A stretch of DNA of 64,000 bases from Candidatus Stramentimicrobium fermentans (GTDB lineage: Bacteria > Atribacterota > Phoenicimicrobiia > Phoenicimicrobiales > Stramentimicrobiaceae). This document shows, in pieces, positions 41,050 through 50,979 of the stretch (positions within the stretch are counted from its first letter, which is position 1; every line of letters begins with the position of its first letter). The notes below the pieces were generated by a model. It ran no database searches. It saw nothing but the letters and a program-made list of their open reading frames with translations, and was not told the DNA's origin. The stretch covers positions 62,001-126,000 of the forward strand of contig JAAYOB010000007.1 of assembly GCA_012520575.1 (NCBI GenBank), given 5' to 3'. The translations under genes were made by a program, and so were the position numbers.

Positions 41050-42201
41050 TCAGATAGTTATATATCTCTTACCTTCAATCTCTTTAATCATATTCTTTAA
41101 TTCTAAGGAGAGCAGTACCTCGCTTACCTTGCTGAAAGAAAGAGCGGCTAATTCTGCTATCTCATCTATATGCAAAGGCTCAATAGAAATATAGTTTAAC
41201 AGCTTCTTCTCATAACCGGTCAGCTCTTGCATAGTCTTAGATTTCTTCTCTTTATTGTCAATAGTGCTTCCCCGGAACGGCTCTTCTCTTTCCGAAAATT
41301 CTTCCAGAATATCCTGAGAACTATTTACCAGCTTTGCCCCCTGTTTTATCAGATTATGACAACCGGTAGAAAGAAAAGAATGAATAGAACCGGGAACCGC
41401 GAATACCTCTCTCCCCTGGTCTAGGGCATAATCAGTAGTGATCAAAGCTCCACTTTTTCGGGCAGCCTCTACCACTAAGGTTCCTAGTGACAATCCGCTA
41501 ATAATCCTATTTCTCCTGGGAAAATTATTTTTCTCCGGTTTGGTAAAGAGAGGAAATTCGGTTATAACTGCTCCGTTATCCTTAATGCGTTTAGCCAGAT
41601 TCCTGTTTTCCGGCGGATATATTCTATCAAGGCCACACCCTAAAACTGCAATGGTCTGCCCTTGAGCCTCTAGGGCTCCCAAATGAGCATAGGTGTCGAT
41701 ACCCTTAGCTAAGCCGCTTATAATAACATAACCGGCTCCAGCCAACTCAGCTGCAATTTCTCGGGCGACTTTACGCCCATAATAGGTTGCCTTCCGAGAA
41801 CCAACTATAGCTAGACCCTTAGCTTTTTGCATAATAGTTACCAGTTCTCCCCAATAGTAGATAACCGGTGGTGGACTATAAATATTTTTTAAAATAGCAG
41901 GATAACCATCCTCCTTGATAGTAATGATTTTGATATCCCACTTTTTTAATAAACCCCATTCCTGCTCCGGGTCAATCTGCTTCCTTTCCGTTTCAATCTT
42001 ATGTAAAGTCTCTTTCCCCAAGCGTAGATTTTTTCTAATCTCACTGGTATTCAAATTAGAACTCCAGGCTTCTTCCAGCGAAGAAAAATGTTGAATTAAC
42101 TTTGAAAGACGGATGGGGCCTATCTCTTTCACCTTATTCCAGGCAACCCAGTATTTTAATTCTTCTTTTTCCATGTTTCTTGACCCAATTTTTATTTGCA
42201 C
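41050..42201 (-). CDS. dprA: DNA processing protein DprA
   Basis: GLAIVGSRKATYYGRKVAREIAAELAGAGYVIISGLAKGIDTYAHLGALEAQGQTIAVLGCGLDRIYPPENRNL. Confidence 0.95.
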   Translation of the reverse strand: MQIKIGSRNMEKEELKYWVAWNKVKEIGPIRLSKLIQHFSSLEEAWSSNLNTSEIRKNLRLGKETLHKIETERKQIDPEQEWGLLKKWDIKIITIKEDGYPAILKNIYSPPPVIYYWGELVTIMQKAKGLAIVGSRKATYYGRKVAREIAAELAGAGYVIISGLAKGIDTYAHLGALEAQGQTIAVLGCGLDRIYPPENRNLAKRIKDNGAVITEFPLFTKPEKNNFPRRNRIISGLSLGTLVVEAARKSGALITTDYALDQGREVFAVPGSIHSFLSTGCHNLIKQGAKLVNSSQDILEEFSEREEPFRGSTIDNKEKKSKTMQELTGYEKKLLNYISIEPLHIDEIAELAALSFSKVSEVLLSLELKNMIKEIEGKRYITI

Positions 42202-42207
42202 TTTCTG

Positions 42208-42750
42208 TTAATAGGCACCCTTACTGACTAAAATATTCACCCTTCCGCTATTATTCTTATCCTCTCCAGCCATCGGCTCCTGAGCAATAATCATTCCTTC
42301 TGGTAATGTTTGGTGTAAAGCGTAGGCAATGCTTCCAACTTGAAAACCATATTCCAAGAGTATTACCTCTGCTTCAGAAATAGTCTTTCCCGCTAAATCA
42401 GGTACCCGCTTGAATGTTTTAGCTGTTCGAACTTCTACCTCTACCGTACGATTCTTTTTTATCACTGTACCGGCGGCGGGATTCTGTTTTACTGCTATAT
42501 AACGTTCCCCTTCTTGAAAAATATTATCATCAACGACGGCCATCTTTAATCCTGTTTTATATAGTGTTTGTCGTGCTGCATCAAGCTCCATTTCCAGGAC
42601 TGAGGGAACGCGGACATTGGGAACGGCAAAGACAGACTGATAGACAAGAAAGGCGGCATACCCTCCCAGAATAATAGCGGTAATGCTAAATGAGACCAAA
42701 ATTAAGAAACGAATAAATATTCTCACAGGGTTTACTCTAAAATTACCCAT
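42208..42750 (-). CDS. PASTA domain-containing membrane protein without a kinase domain
   Basis: Single N-terminal TM followed by NVRVPSVLEMELDAARQTLYKTGLKM...VKQNPAAGTVIKKNRTVEVEV and KRVPDLAGKTISEAEVILLEYGFQVG...GMIIAQEPMAGEDKNNSGRVNILVS. Confidence 0.85.
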   Translation of the reverse strand: MGNFRVNPVRIFIRFLILVSFSITAIILGGYAAFLVYQSVFAVPNVRVPSVLEMELDAARQTLYKTGLKMAVVDDNIFQEGERYIAVKQNPAAGTVIKKNRTVEVEVRTAKTFKRVPDLAGKTISEAEVILLEYGFQVGSIAYALHQTLPEGMIIAQEPMAGEDKNNSGRVNILVSKGAY

Positions 42751-42761
42751 AATTATAGCCT

Positions 42762-44147
42762 TCAGCCGACCTTCCTCATTTTAACAATATAAAATCCATC
42801 CATATTGCTGCCAGAATATCCGGGGACTATTTGTATAGCCTCTTTAATGCTACTATCATATTTAACTAAACCTTTTTCTTTAACAAACTGTGAGCTTTCC
42901 CTAACAACAAAGTTGGTATTCTTTTTAAGAAACCTTAATATTATATCCTCATTTTCCTCTTTTTCCAAACTACAGGTAGTATAGAGTAATTCTCCTCCCG
43001 GCTTTAAATACCGGGCAGCGGTCTCAAGCAGGTTTTCCTGTGTTTTGTTTAATTCTTTAAAGTAATTCCGACCCCATTTTTTCCATTTTATATCGGGTTT
43101 TTTTCTGATTACCCCTGTTCCGGAACAGGGGGCATCAACTAATATCTTATCAGCTTTTTCTAGATATTCTTTAATTAATAGGCAAGAATCTGCTAAGACA
43201 GGTACAATCATATCGATTCCCAACCTGCTGGCTTCCTTCTGAACCATTTCCAACCTACTTTTGTTTTTTTCCAGAGCAAATATGGTACCTTTGCTCTGCA
43301 TAATTTGAGCTATATGGGCAGTCTTTCCCCCCGGTCCACTGCACATATCTATGATGGTTTCCCCTGCTAAGGGGGCTAAAAATTCTGAAGCCAACATGGA
43401 GCTCTCATCTTGAATAGAAAATAATCCCTTCCTATAAATTGGTGAATTAGCAATATCGTCAAAACCCTTTACATTAAGTGCAATATCCGGAAGGAATGGA
43501 CTCAATTTAAAAGAAATTTTAAATTGAGTCAATATTTTTTGAAATTGTGCCATATCTATTTTTAGAATATTAACGCGCAAGGCAAGATCGGATCTAATAT
43601 TACTTGCTGCACAAATGTCCTGACACATTTCTAAGCCAAATCTTTTTATCCATCTTTCTACTAACCATTCCGGAAAGGAATAAAATACTGAGATATATTT
43701 GACCGGTTCTTCTCCTCGATCAGGCCAAATGATTTCAGTGGATTTCCGTGTGATATTTCTTAAGACGGCATTTATCATGCCGGCATAGCCCCGGTATGAA
43801 CTATTCTTTACCAATTCTACCGACTCATTTACTATAGCATAATCCGGTATCTTTTCTAAATAAAAAAACTGATAAACAGCAATCCTTAAAATATTTCGAA
43901 CAGTCAGAGGAATTTGTTTATCTTTATATACTAGAAATTGCCCGATAATCCAGTCTAATTTTTTTTTAAAGCGGGTAACTCCATAGCTTATTTCCTGTAG
44001 AAGGGCCTTATCCAAACTATCTAAACGGTGTTTTGAAAAATAGGAGGGTAGCAAAATATTTAAATATGAATCCTGCTTTTCCATCCTATCTAATATTTCA
44101 ACAATTAATTTTCTGCTACTATTCATATTAAAATAATTTACCATCAA
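42762..44147 (-). CDS. rsmB: 16S rRNA (cytosine(967)-C(5))-methyltransferase
   Basis: NusB-like N-terminus; DMCSGPGGKTAHIAQ; DAPCSGTGVIRKKPDIKWK; TTCSLEKEENEDII. Confidence 0.93.
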   Translation of the reverse strand: MMVNYFNMNSSRKLIVEILDRMEKQDSYLNILLPSYFSKHRLDSLDKALLQEISYGVTRFKKKLDWIIGQFLVYKDKQIPLTVRNILRIAVYQFFYLEKIPDYAIVNESVELVKNSSYRGYAGMINAVLRNITRKSTEIIWPDRGEEPVKYISVFYSFPEWLVERWIKRFGLEMCQDICAASNIRSDLALRVNILKIDMAQFQKILTQFKISFKLSPFLPDIALNVKGFDDIANSPIYRKGLFSIQDESSMLASEFLAPLAGETIIDMCSGPGGKTAHIAQIMQSKGTIFALEKNKSRLEMVQKEASRLGIDMIVPVLADSCLLIKEYLEKADKILVDAPCSGTGVIRKKPDIKWKKWGRNYFKELNKTQENLLETAARYLKPGGELLYTTCSLEKEENEDIILRFLKKNTNFVVRESSQFVKEKGLVKYDSSIKEAIQIVPGYSGSNMDGFYIVKMRKVG

Positions 44148-44179
44148 AATTAGTTAATTTGTTAAAAATTCAATCAGTC

Positions 44180-45130
44180 TTATTCAAATCTATCCCCTAC
44201 TTCCACATGATAGCCATTGATGAAGCCAGAGGCATCCATTTCTGATGAGCCAGAAGGGATTACCTTTTTAATAACTACTACCCTGCCATCTCCGGCTAAT
44301 ACCATTATCCCGTTTTTGCTCAGCTCAATTATGGAACCTGGTTGATATGACCAAGAGTTATCCCTTATCTCTTTCTGGTCTAAGAGATGTGCCTCTACTA
44401 TTTTAACTCTTCTCCCATCATATTCGGTATAAGCGCAGGGTGATAGAGTGAGCCCTCTTATAAGATTGCAAATTTTTCTACTATCCTGCTTCCAGTCGAT
44501 TCGACAATCATCTTTATCTATCTTCCTGGCATAAAAATACTCTTCTTGGGGCTGAGGACATAGGGTGCATTCCTCTTTTTCTACAGTAAATAATACTCCC
44601 TCTAGCAATTTTGCACTCTCTTCTGCCAACCTTGAGCTTAATTGTTCAAAATTTTCCCCGGCTAATATCTTTATTCTTTTCTGCAGAATAATATCACCCG
44701 CATCAATTTTTTCATCCATAAATAAAAAAGTGATTCCTGTCTCCTCTTCTCCTTTAATCAGTGCCCAGTTTATAGGGGCAGGACCCTTATATTTTGGCAG
44801 CAAGGAGGGGTGAATATTCAAGCAACCATGGGTGGGCAGCTTCAGCACTGTCCCGGATAATATCTGTCCATAGGCAACTAAAACTATCAAATCGGGCTGT
44901 AGTCTGGAAATCTCTCTAATTGCATCCTCTGAATTTATATCCTCTGGTTGAAAAACATATAACCCATATTGCAAGGCAAGTGCTTTTATAGGTGATGCCT
45001 GAATTTTTTTACCCCTTCCACAGGGCCTGTCCGGTTGAGTAATGACTGCCACTACGTCTTTTTTTAAGTCCATCAATTTGCTTAGTATTGGTATACCAAA
45101 AGAAGAAGTACCAATAAAAACAATTCTCAC
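44180..45130 (-). CDS. fmt: Methionyl-tRNA formyltransferase
   Basis: MRIVFIGTSSFGIPILSKL; VVAVITQPDRPCGRGKK; CLNIHPSLLPKYKGPAPINWALIKGEEETGIT. Confidence 0.97.
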   Translation of the reverse strand: MRIVFIGTSSFGIPILSKLMDLKKDVVAVITQPDRPCGRGKKIQASPIKALALQYGLYVFQPEDINSEDAIREISRLQPDLIVLVAYGQILSGTVLKLPTHGCLNIHPSLLPKYKGPAPINWALIKGEEETGITFLFMDEKIDAGDIILQKRIKILAGENFEQLSSRLAEESAKLLEGVLFTVEKEECTLCPQPQEEYFYARKIDKDDCRIDWKQDSRKICNLIRGLTLSPCAYTEYDGRRVKIVEAHLLDQKEIRDNSWSYQPGSIIELSKNGIMVLAGDGRVVVIKKVIPSGSSEMDASGFINGYHVEVGDRFE

Positions 45131-45157
45131 TATATTGTTTCCTCAACTTTTCTATCA

Positions 45158-45649
45158 CTATTCGATATTTTCTAAATCCCCTTTTAGCATTAATCTCCGG
45201 GCAGGGCTTAATCTATCTATAAAAAGATAGCCGTTTAGGTGGTCAATCTCATGTTGCAAAGCAATAGATAACAAACCTTCTTGTGTGGTCCGGAATTTTT
45301 TCTCTTCTAAATCCATTGCTTCCACGGTAACCTTGGAAAACCTCTTCACCGGTGAATATACTTCCGGTACACTGAGGCATCCCTCTTCTTCTTCTTTTAA
45401 TTCTCCCTCTTTCTTTATAATTACCGGGTTAATTAATACTATTACTCCCTGCTCTTCAGTATCTAACACCACTATTCTTTTTGATACCCCCACCTGGGGA
45501 GCGGCTAAACCAACGCCTGATTCGGCATACATTGTCTCAATCATATTTTGTACCAGTTCTTTAATTTCCTCATCAACTTTTTCCACTGGTAATGCTTTTT
45601 CTCTTAAAATGGGAGAACCATATTTTTCTAATTTTAAAATTGCCATCAA
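45158..45649 (-). CDS. def: Peptide deformylase
   Basis: GVGLAAPQVG, EEGCLSVPEVYSPV, LQHEIDHLNGYLFIDRL. Confidence 0.97.
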   Translation of the reverse strand: MMAILKLEKYGSPILREKALPVEKVDEEIKELVQNMIETMYAESGVGLAAPQVGVSKRIVVLDTEEQGVIVLINPVIIKKEGELKEEEEGCLSVPEVYSPVKRFSKVTVEAMDLEEKKFRTTQEGLLSIALQHEIDHLNGYLFIDRLSPARRLMLKGDLENIE

Positions 45650-45665
45650 TTATTCTCCTCCCCTC

Positions 45666-47648
45666 TCAATATAACTTGATAGGCTCAATATCTATAATTA
45701 ATTTTACCTTATTTCTTTTGTATTTTAAAATAAAGGGATGCAATAACTTTCTAACTTCTTCAAAATTTTTATTCTGCTCTTTTATTTTGAGCAAAAAGCA
45801 AATCTGGCTATCGCCCATCTCATTAATCCTAAATAGTTTATCATCTCTAAAGAGAACACTCCGCCCAACCAGCGAGCTTATTGCAGATTGCTCCATAAAC
45901 TCTCTAAACTCTTGAGCTTCCTTCCTTACCAATTCTCTATCTGCACCAATAAATCCAATCTTTATAATTTTGCTAAAGGGAGGGTATTCTAACTCTTCTC
46001 TGAGCGCCATCTCGTTTTGATAAAATAGAGAATAATTCCATTCTTTCAGGGCTAACAGAGTATGGTGTTCAGGTTGACAGGTCTGAATTAATAGGATTTT
46101 AGCTTTTTTTTGCTCCCTCAATTCCGAAGTTACCCGTAACACTAATTGAAAGGTATTCTCTGCACTGTGGTAATCGGGAATGTTTAAAAGGTGGTCTATT
46201 AGAATGAAGCCTGCCAGAGCAGTATGTTGAAAGTCTAACCTATTAATTAATAGCTGAGTGCCTATCAATACATCTATTTCCCCGCTTTTATATTTTCGCA
46301 ATATCTGCTGTTGTGTCTTAATATTGGGAGCGGTATCGCTATCAAAACATTGTACTGCCGCCTTAGGAAACATGCGGTGAATTACATCTTCCACATACTG
46401 AGTTCCAAATCCCATTGGGTTTAAAGATTTTTCCCCACAAGTAGGGCAATTCCAATTCTCTTCAATCTTTTTTCCACATTTAGAGCAAATAAAAAGCCCA
46501 CGGTTTCCGCTTTTACGATAAGACATTAAAGAATTACAGTGGAGGCATTTCAAGACCTGGCCGCACTTTCTGCAATATATATATCCGGCAAACCCTCGTC
46601 TGTTCAAAAATAAAGCAATCCCTTTCTTTTCCCTAAGGCACTGAGCAATCAACTCTTGCAGCTTATAGCTGATAACTCTCTGAAATGATTTTTCTTCTTC
46701 CAGATCCACAAAAATAGTCTGTAATAATTTATTTTGTTCAGTGAGAATCTGTTGTTTTTGAGTCTTTAAAATATAGTTCTTATTAAGACCCTGCCGATAA
46801 CTCTCTAAAGAAGGTGCGGGAGAACCCAAAATAACCTGAAAGGATTCTAATAAACCTCTTGCTAAGGCGACTTCTCGAGCATGGTAGCGAGGCATTCTCT
46901 CTTCTTTATATAAGCTAGATTCCTCTCGCTCCACAATTACAAGCCCTAACTTACGAAAGGGTAGAAAAATACTGGATCTGGTCCCGATAACTATTTTGAT
47001 ATCATTGCTCTGTACGGTGAGAAAACGAAGATACTTCTGAGCCGAACTAACATTCTGGTTAAAAGTAACCAAATATTTCCCATATTTCTTAACTAATTTT
47101 TTCTTGAGTTCACTGTTGCTAAATTGGTCAGGAACCAGAACTAAAACCTGTCTTCCTTCTTGAATGGCATTCTCTATCATCTGGAAATAATAGAGGTCTC
47201 TTTCCTTAATGTTATAGTAGTGAAAGAGTATTGGTTTGATTAATTTGCCATCACCAATATTTTTTTCTTCCAATATAGAATTCAAGATGGGAAAATCATT
47301 CAGAAAACTAATAACTTTTTTAGGGGATACTTTTGCTGGAATGATGTGAGAAATTATAGTTCCTATAGAACAGAGATAATAACCGGTAATCCACTTAGCT
47401 AAGGACAGGACTGCTTCAGAAAGAATGGGGATAGGGTCAAGAATTTCTTCAATCTCTTTGAGTTCTTTAATGGTACTCTCACAAAAAATATCTAGAATGA
47501 TTCCCACTTTTTTTTTATTTCTGAAGGGGATGGTAACCCTTTTACCAACTGCGGCTTTATCTTTTAGTGGTAGAGGGATTTGATAATAAAAACCTTGCTC
47601 CAGATTTAACTTTAGAGGGAGCACCTCTGCAATTTGCACATCTTCCAT
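45666..47648 (-). CDS. priA: Primosomal protein N' (PriA) homologue with degenerate helicase/ATPase motifs
   Basis: Operon context coaBC-priA-def-fmt-rsmB; ALFLNRRGFAGYIYCRKCGQVLKCLHCNSLMSYRKS...LFICSKCGKK...CPTCGEKSLNPMGFGTQYVEDVI. Confidence 0.88.
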   Translation of the reverse strand: MEDVQIAEVLPLKLNLEQGFYYQIPLPLKDKAAVGKRVTIPFRNKKKVGIILDIFCESTIKELKEIEEILDPIPILSEAVLSLAKWITGYYLCSIGTIISHIIPAKVSPKKVISFLNDFPILNSILEEKNIGDGKLIKPILFHYYNIKERDLYYFQMIENAIQEGRQVLVLVPDQFSNSELKKKLVKKYGKYLVTFNQNVSSAQKYLRFLTVQSNDIKIVIGTRSSIFLPFRKLGLVIVEREESSLYKEERMPRYHAREVALARGLLESFQVILGSPAPSLESYRQGLNKNYILKTQKQQILTEQNKLLQTIFVDLEEEKSFQRVISYKLQELIAQCLREKKGIALFLNRRGFAGYIYCRKCGQVLKCLHCNSLMSYRKSGNRGLFICSKCGKKIEENWNCPTCGEKSLNPMGFGTQYVEDVIHRMFPKAAVQCFDSDTAPNIKTQQQILRKYKSGEIDVLIGTQLLINRLDFQHTALAGFILIDHLLNIPDYHSAENTFQLVLRVTSELREQKKAKILLIQTCQPEHHTLLALKEWNYSLFYQNEMALREELEYPPFSKIIKIGFIGADRELVRKEAQEFREFMEQSAISSLVGRSVLFRDDKLFRINEMGDSQICFLLKIKEQNKNFEEVRKLLHPFILKYKRNKVKLIIDIEPIKLY

Positions 47649-48886
47649 TATACCGTCAAACCCTTACTCTGTTGCTCAAAATAAGAAACTAATATACCGC
47701 AGAGATATTCGGCAACCTCATATTTAGTCATGAGGGGTAAATCAACAATTTCTTCCTTACGGTTAATAATTGACACTTTATTGGTATCTACTCCAAATCC
47801 GCTGTCTTCTCTGGTAATATCGTTGACCACGATAAAATCTAAATTTTTAGATCTTAATTTAGAGAGTCCATTTTCTTTTAATTGACTGGCCTCTGCTGCG
47901 AAGCCTACCAGCACCTGATTTACTTTTTCCTCTCCTGCTTCTTTTAATATATCAGCATTTTTTTTCAATTCTAAGGTCAAAGTTTCCCGTTCTTCTTTTT
48001 TTATTTTTCCATCAAATTGCTCAGCAGGACGGAAATCCGATACGGCAGCTGCTGAAATAAAGACATCTGCTTTCTTAAAACGGGAGAATACCTCTTCTCT
48101 CATCTCTGCCGCGGTATTCACCCTAATCGTCTCAATTCCGGCAATATCCGCTAAAAAAGTAGGACCGGTAATGAGAATTACTTCTGCGCCACGCCTTTTA
48201 GCTGTTTCAGCCAAGGCAAATCCCATCTTACCGGTAGAATAATTGGAGATAAACCTAACTCTATCAATAGGCTCTCTGGTTGCTGATGCCGTAATTAATA
48301 TCTTTTTATTGCTTAAGGAACTCGCCTGGGTAATTCTATTATTTATAAATTTAAGGATATATGCCGGCTCTGCCATTCTACCCTCGCCAAAGTCACCACA
48401 GGCCAGGCTGCCCCTTTCTGATTTTATAAAATTATACCCTTTCTGCAACAAATAAAGGGCATTGTCCTTATAAACCGAATTATTTACCATAACCTTATTC
48501 ATAGCCGGTACAATGATAACCTCCCCCTCAAAAGCCAATATGGTAGAGGTGAGTAAGTCATCGGCTACACCATGGGCTAATTTAGAAATAGTATTGGCTG
48601 ATGCCGGTGCAATCACTACCATATCAGCCCATTGTGCCAGTGAAATATGTCTTATCTCCTGCTGTTCTTCCTCTTCGGTTGAAAAAAGATTGATATAAAC
48701 CCTGTTTTCCGATAGAACAGCCATCGTTAAAGGAGTGATAAAACGAGTGGCATTCCTGGTCATCACTACCTTTACCTGAAACCCCTCCTTTTTCATTAAG
48801 CGAACCAGTTCGGCACATTTATAGGCGGCAATTCCGCCGGTAATGCCCAGCAAAATATTCATTTTTCTGTCTGTTTTTACACCCAT
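47648..48886 (-). CDS. coaBC: Bifunctional phosphopantothenoylcysteine decarboxylase / phosphopantothenate-cysteine ligase (start probably at MNILLGITGG)
   Basis: MNILLGITGGIAAYKCAELVRLMKKEGF; PAMNKVMVNNSVYKDN; ILITASATREPIDRVRFISNYSTGKMG. Confidence 0.95.
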   Translation of the reverse strand: MGVKTDRKMNILLGITGGIAAYKCAELVRLMKKEGFQVKVVMTRNATRFITPLTMAVLSENRVYINLFSTEEEEQQEIRHISLAQWADMVVIAPASANTISKLAHGVADDLLTSTILAFEGEVIIVPAMNKVMVNNSVYKDNALYLLQKGYNFIKSERGSLACGDFGEGRMAEPAYILKFINNRITQASSLSNKKILITASATREPIDRVRFISNYSTGKMGFALAETAKRRGAEVILITGPTFLADIAGIETIRVNTAAEMREEVFSRFKKADVFISAAAVSDFRPAEQFDGKIKKEERETLTLELKKNADILKEAGEEKVNQVLVGFAAEASQLKENGLSKLRSKNLDFIVVNDITREDSGFGVDTNKVSIINRKEEIVDLPLMTKYEVAEYLCGILVSYFEQQSKGLTV

Positions 48887-48913
48887 GACTCATCTCTGAC
48901 AATCAAATATTTC

Positions 48914-49540
48914 TTAATTACTACAATTAAATAATCTCATTATTGTTTTATCCTGTTTCTTTATGCGGCATCTTTCACTGACAATAATGGCTTTAAGCTC
49001 TTCCACTGCTTTCTCCAATTGATTATTAACAACCATGTAATCATAGTATTTGGCCTGCTCCATCTCGGTACGGGCATCTTCCAACCTTTTTTTTAAATCA
49101 TCCTCTTTCTCTGTTTTTCTGCCTCTCAACCTATTCTCCAGTTCATCCCAAGAGGGTGGTACAATAAAAATAAATATACCCTCCGGGTACCTCTCTCTGA
49201 TCTGCATTGCCCCTTGTACATCAATTTCCAGTACCATGTCATGATCTTCGGCGAGTGCTTTATCAATGGTACTTACCAGAGTACCTTTGTAATCCCCATG
49301 CACCTTGGCCCATTCTGCAAATTTATTAGCCTTAATGTAATCTCTAAAAGTCTCCTCATCTATGAAAAAATAATCATGCCCTTCCAGCTCTTCTTTTCGA
49401 GGCTTTCTGGTCGTTACCGAAACTGAATAGCACAAATCCGGCACCAGCTCAAATAGTTTTTTACGAAGTGTTCCTTTACCAACACCTGAAGGCCCGGAAA
49501 AAATAAATAAATTACCCCGTTTTCCTTCCACTTTCTCCAC
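48914..49540 (-). CDS. gmk: Guanylate kinase
   Basis: LFIFSGPSGVGKGTLRKKL; YSVSVTTRKPRKEELEGHDYFFIDEETF; VLEIDVQGAMQIRERYP. Confidence 0.97.
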   Translation of the reverse strand: MEKVEGKRGNLFIFSGPSGVGKGTLRKKLFELVPDLCYSVSVTTRKPRKEELEGHDYFFIDEETFRDYIKANKFAEWAKVHGDYKGTLVSTIDKALAEDHDMVLEIDVQGAMQIRERYPEGIFIFIVPPSWDELENRLRGRKTEKEDDLKKRLEDARTEMEQAKYYDYMVVNNQLEKAVEELKAIIVSERCRIKKQDKTIMRLFNCSN

Positions 49541-49550
49541 CTGTTACTAT

Positions 49551-49808
49551 TTAATTATCTCGCTTTTTATAGCTACTCAAACGGTTTACCACTGTCTCCG
49601 GTTGTAAGGCAGATAGAATAATATGACTGCTGTCAGTAATTATTATAGACCTGGTCGGCCTGCCGTAAGTAGCATTAACTAATCTTTGAGCCTCTTTGGC
49701 ATCTTCTCTCAATCTCTTCATGGGAGCTGATTTAGGGTCCAAGATAGCTATGACCCTTTCCAAATTAACAAAATTTGCAAAACCAATATTCATCATAATC
49801 TGTTTCAT
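49551..49808 (-). CDS. remA: DUF370/RemA family regulatory protein
   Basis: NIGFANFVNLERVIAILDPKSAPMKRLREDAKEAQRLVNATYGRPTRSIIITDSSHIILSALQPETVVNRL; position next to yicC and gmk. Confidence 0.93.
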   Translation of the reverse strand: MKQIMMNIGFANFVNLERVIAILDPKSAPMKRLREDAKEAQRLVNATYGRPTRSIIITDSSHIILSALQPETVVNRLSSYKKRDN

Positions 49809-49826
49809 ATCATATCAACCCCTCTC

Positions 49827-50702
49827 TTATTCAATATTCCTGGCTTGTTCTTTAACTTTTTCTAATTCATCTTTCAATCTGATGACCTTTCGGCCGATAC
49901 TCTGCGTAATAGATTTAGCGCCAATAGTGTTTATTTCTCGCCCTATCTCCTGAGTATAAAACTCTAATTTTCGTCCGATAGGCAGCTTGTTGCCGGTAAT
50001 CCTCTTTAGTTGGCTAAAATGGCTCTTTAACCTTGCTATCTCTTCTGTGATATCGCTTTTTTGCACTAAGAAAGCGGTCTCCATTTCCAATCTGCCCTCA
50101 TCCAGCGAGACAGTTTGGGCTAATTGTTTTATTCTTTCTAATAACTTTTCCCGATATTCCTGCAAACATCCCCTTTTTTCTATTTCTATCTCTTTCAATA
50201 GTTTTTTCATTTTGGCAATACTTTTTTGAATATCTTCCATCAGTTTATTCCCCTCTTCTTCTCGGCTTTGCAGCAGCAAGTACAGAGCTTTATTTAGAGC
50301 TATTCTGATGGATTCCCATTTTTTTTCCTCTTCTTCTGTTTTGACTAATTCAAATATTTCTCTACACCTCAGCAAGTCTGCCAAGTTTATTTTCTCCTCT
50401 AATTGGGCAATATCTTTCAGTCTGGCTAAAGACTGTAAGTAGGATTTTAAGAGTGCTTCATTCAGCCTTATCTCATTAATATGATCACAGCCACTATCGA
50501 TTTTTACCAAAACATTAACAGTCCCCCTCTTAATACTCTTTTGAATAATGTTCTCAATTCTTTGTAGAATATCTAAGGAGAGCAGGGGCATCTTGACTTT
50601 GATATCACAGTAGCGATTATTTACTGTTTTTATCTCAACAATTGTAGTAATTCCATCCACCACGGCTTCGCCCGTTCCGAAACCGGTCATGCTCCTTACC
50701 AA
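49827..50702 (-). CDS. yicC: YicC family endoribonuclease
   Basis: MVRSMTGFGTGEAVVDGITTIVEIKTVNNRYCDIKVKMP; C-terminal TQEIGREINTIGAKSITQSIGRKVIRLKDELEKVKEQARNIE. Confidence 0.95.
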   Translation of the reverse strand: MVRSMTGFGTGEAVVDGITTIVEIKTVNNRYCDIKVKMPLLSLDILQRIENIIQKSIKRGTVNVLVKIDSGCDHINEIRLNEALLKSYLQSLARLKDIAQLEEKINLADLLRCREIFELVKTEEEEKKWESIRIALNKALYLLLQSREEEGNKLMEDIQKSIAKMKKLLKEIEIEKRGCLQEYREKLLERIKQLAQTVSLDEGRLEMETAFLVQKSDITEEIARLKSHFSQLKRITGNKLPIGRKLEFYTQEIGREINTIGAKSITQSIGRKVIRLKDELEKVKEQARNIE

Positions 50703-50979
50703 AAATGACTCCTTCCAATTCCTATTATTTTACAATCATTTTAGGTAATTACCGTGCCCCTGTCAAATATATCAGCCATGTTTTTTGGTTTGCAGTTAAT
50801 TGGCTTTGGCTCTGCAATAGTTATCTTTTCTTCACATAGTAAGTTTCTTGCCCTATAATAAAAATAGTACTGCACTTTTATACTGAATAGAATATTGAGC
50901 TGGCCTGAATTCTAATTAAGCGGCAGCCTATTATTTAGTATAGAAGAAATTCCATCAGGTTTGGAAAAGAGGTAAATAT

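Noticed and set aside
45285-45674. Plus-strand ORF of 129 aa
   Set aside because: Antisense to def; composition typical of a shadow ORF
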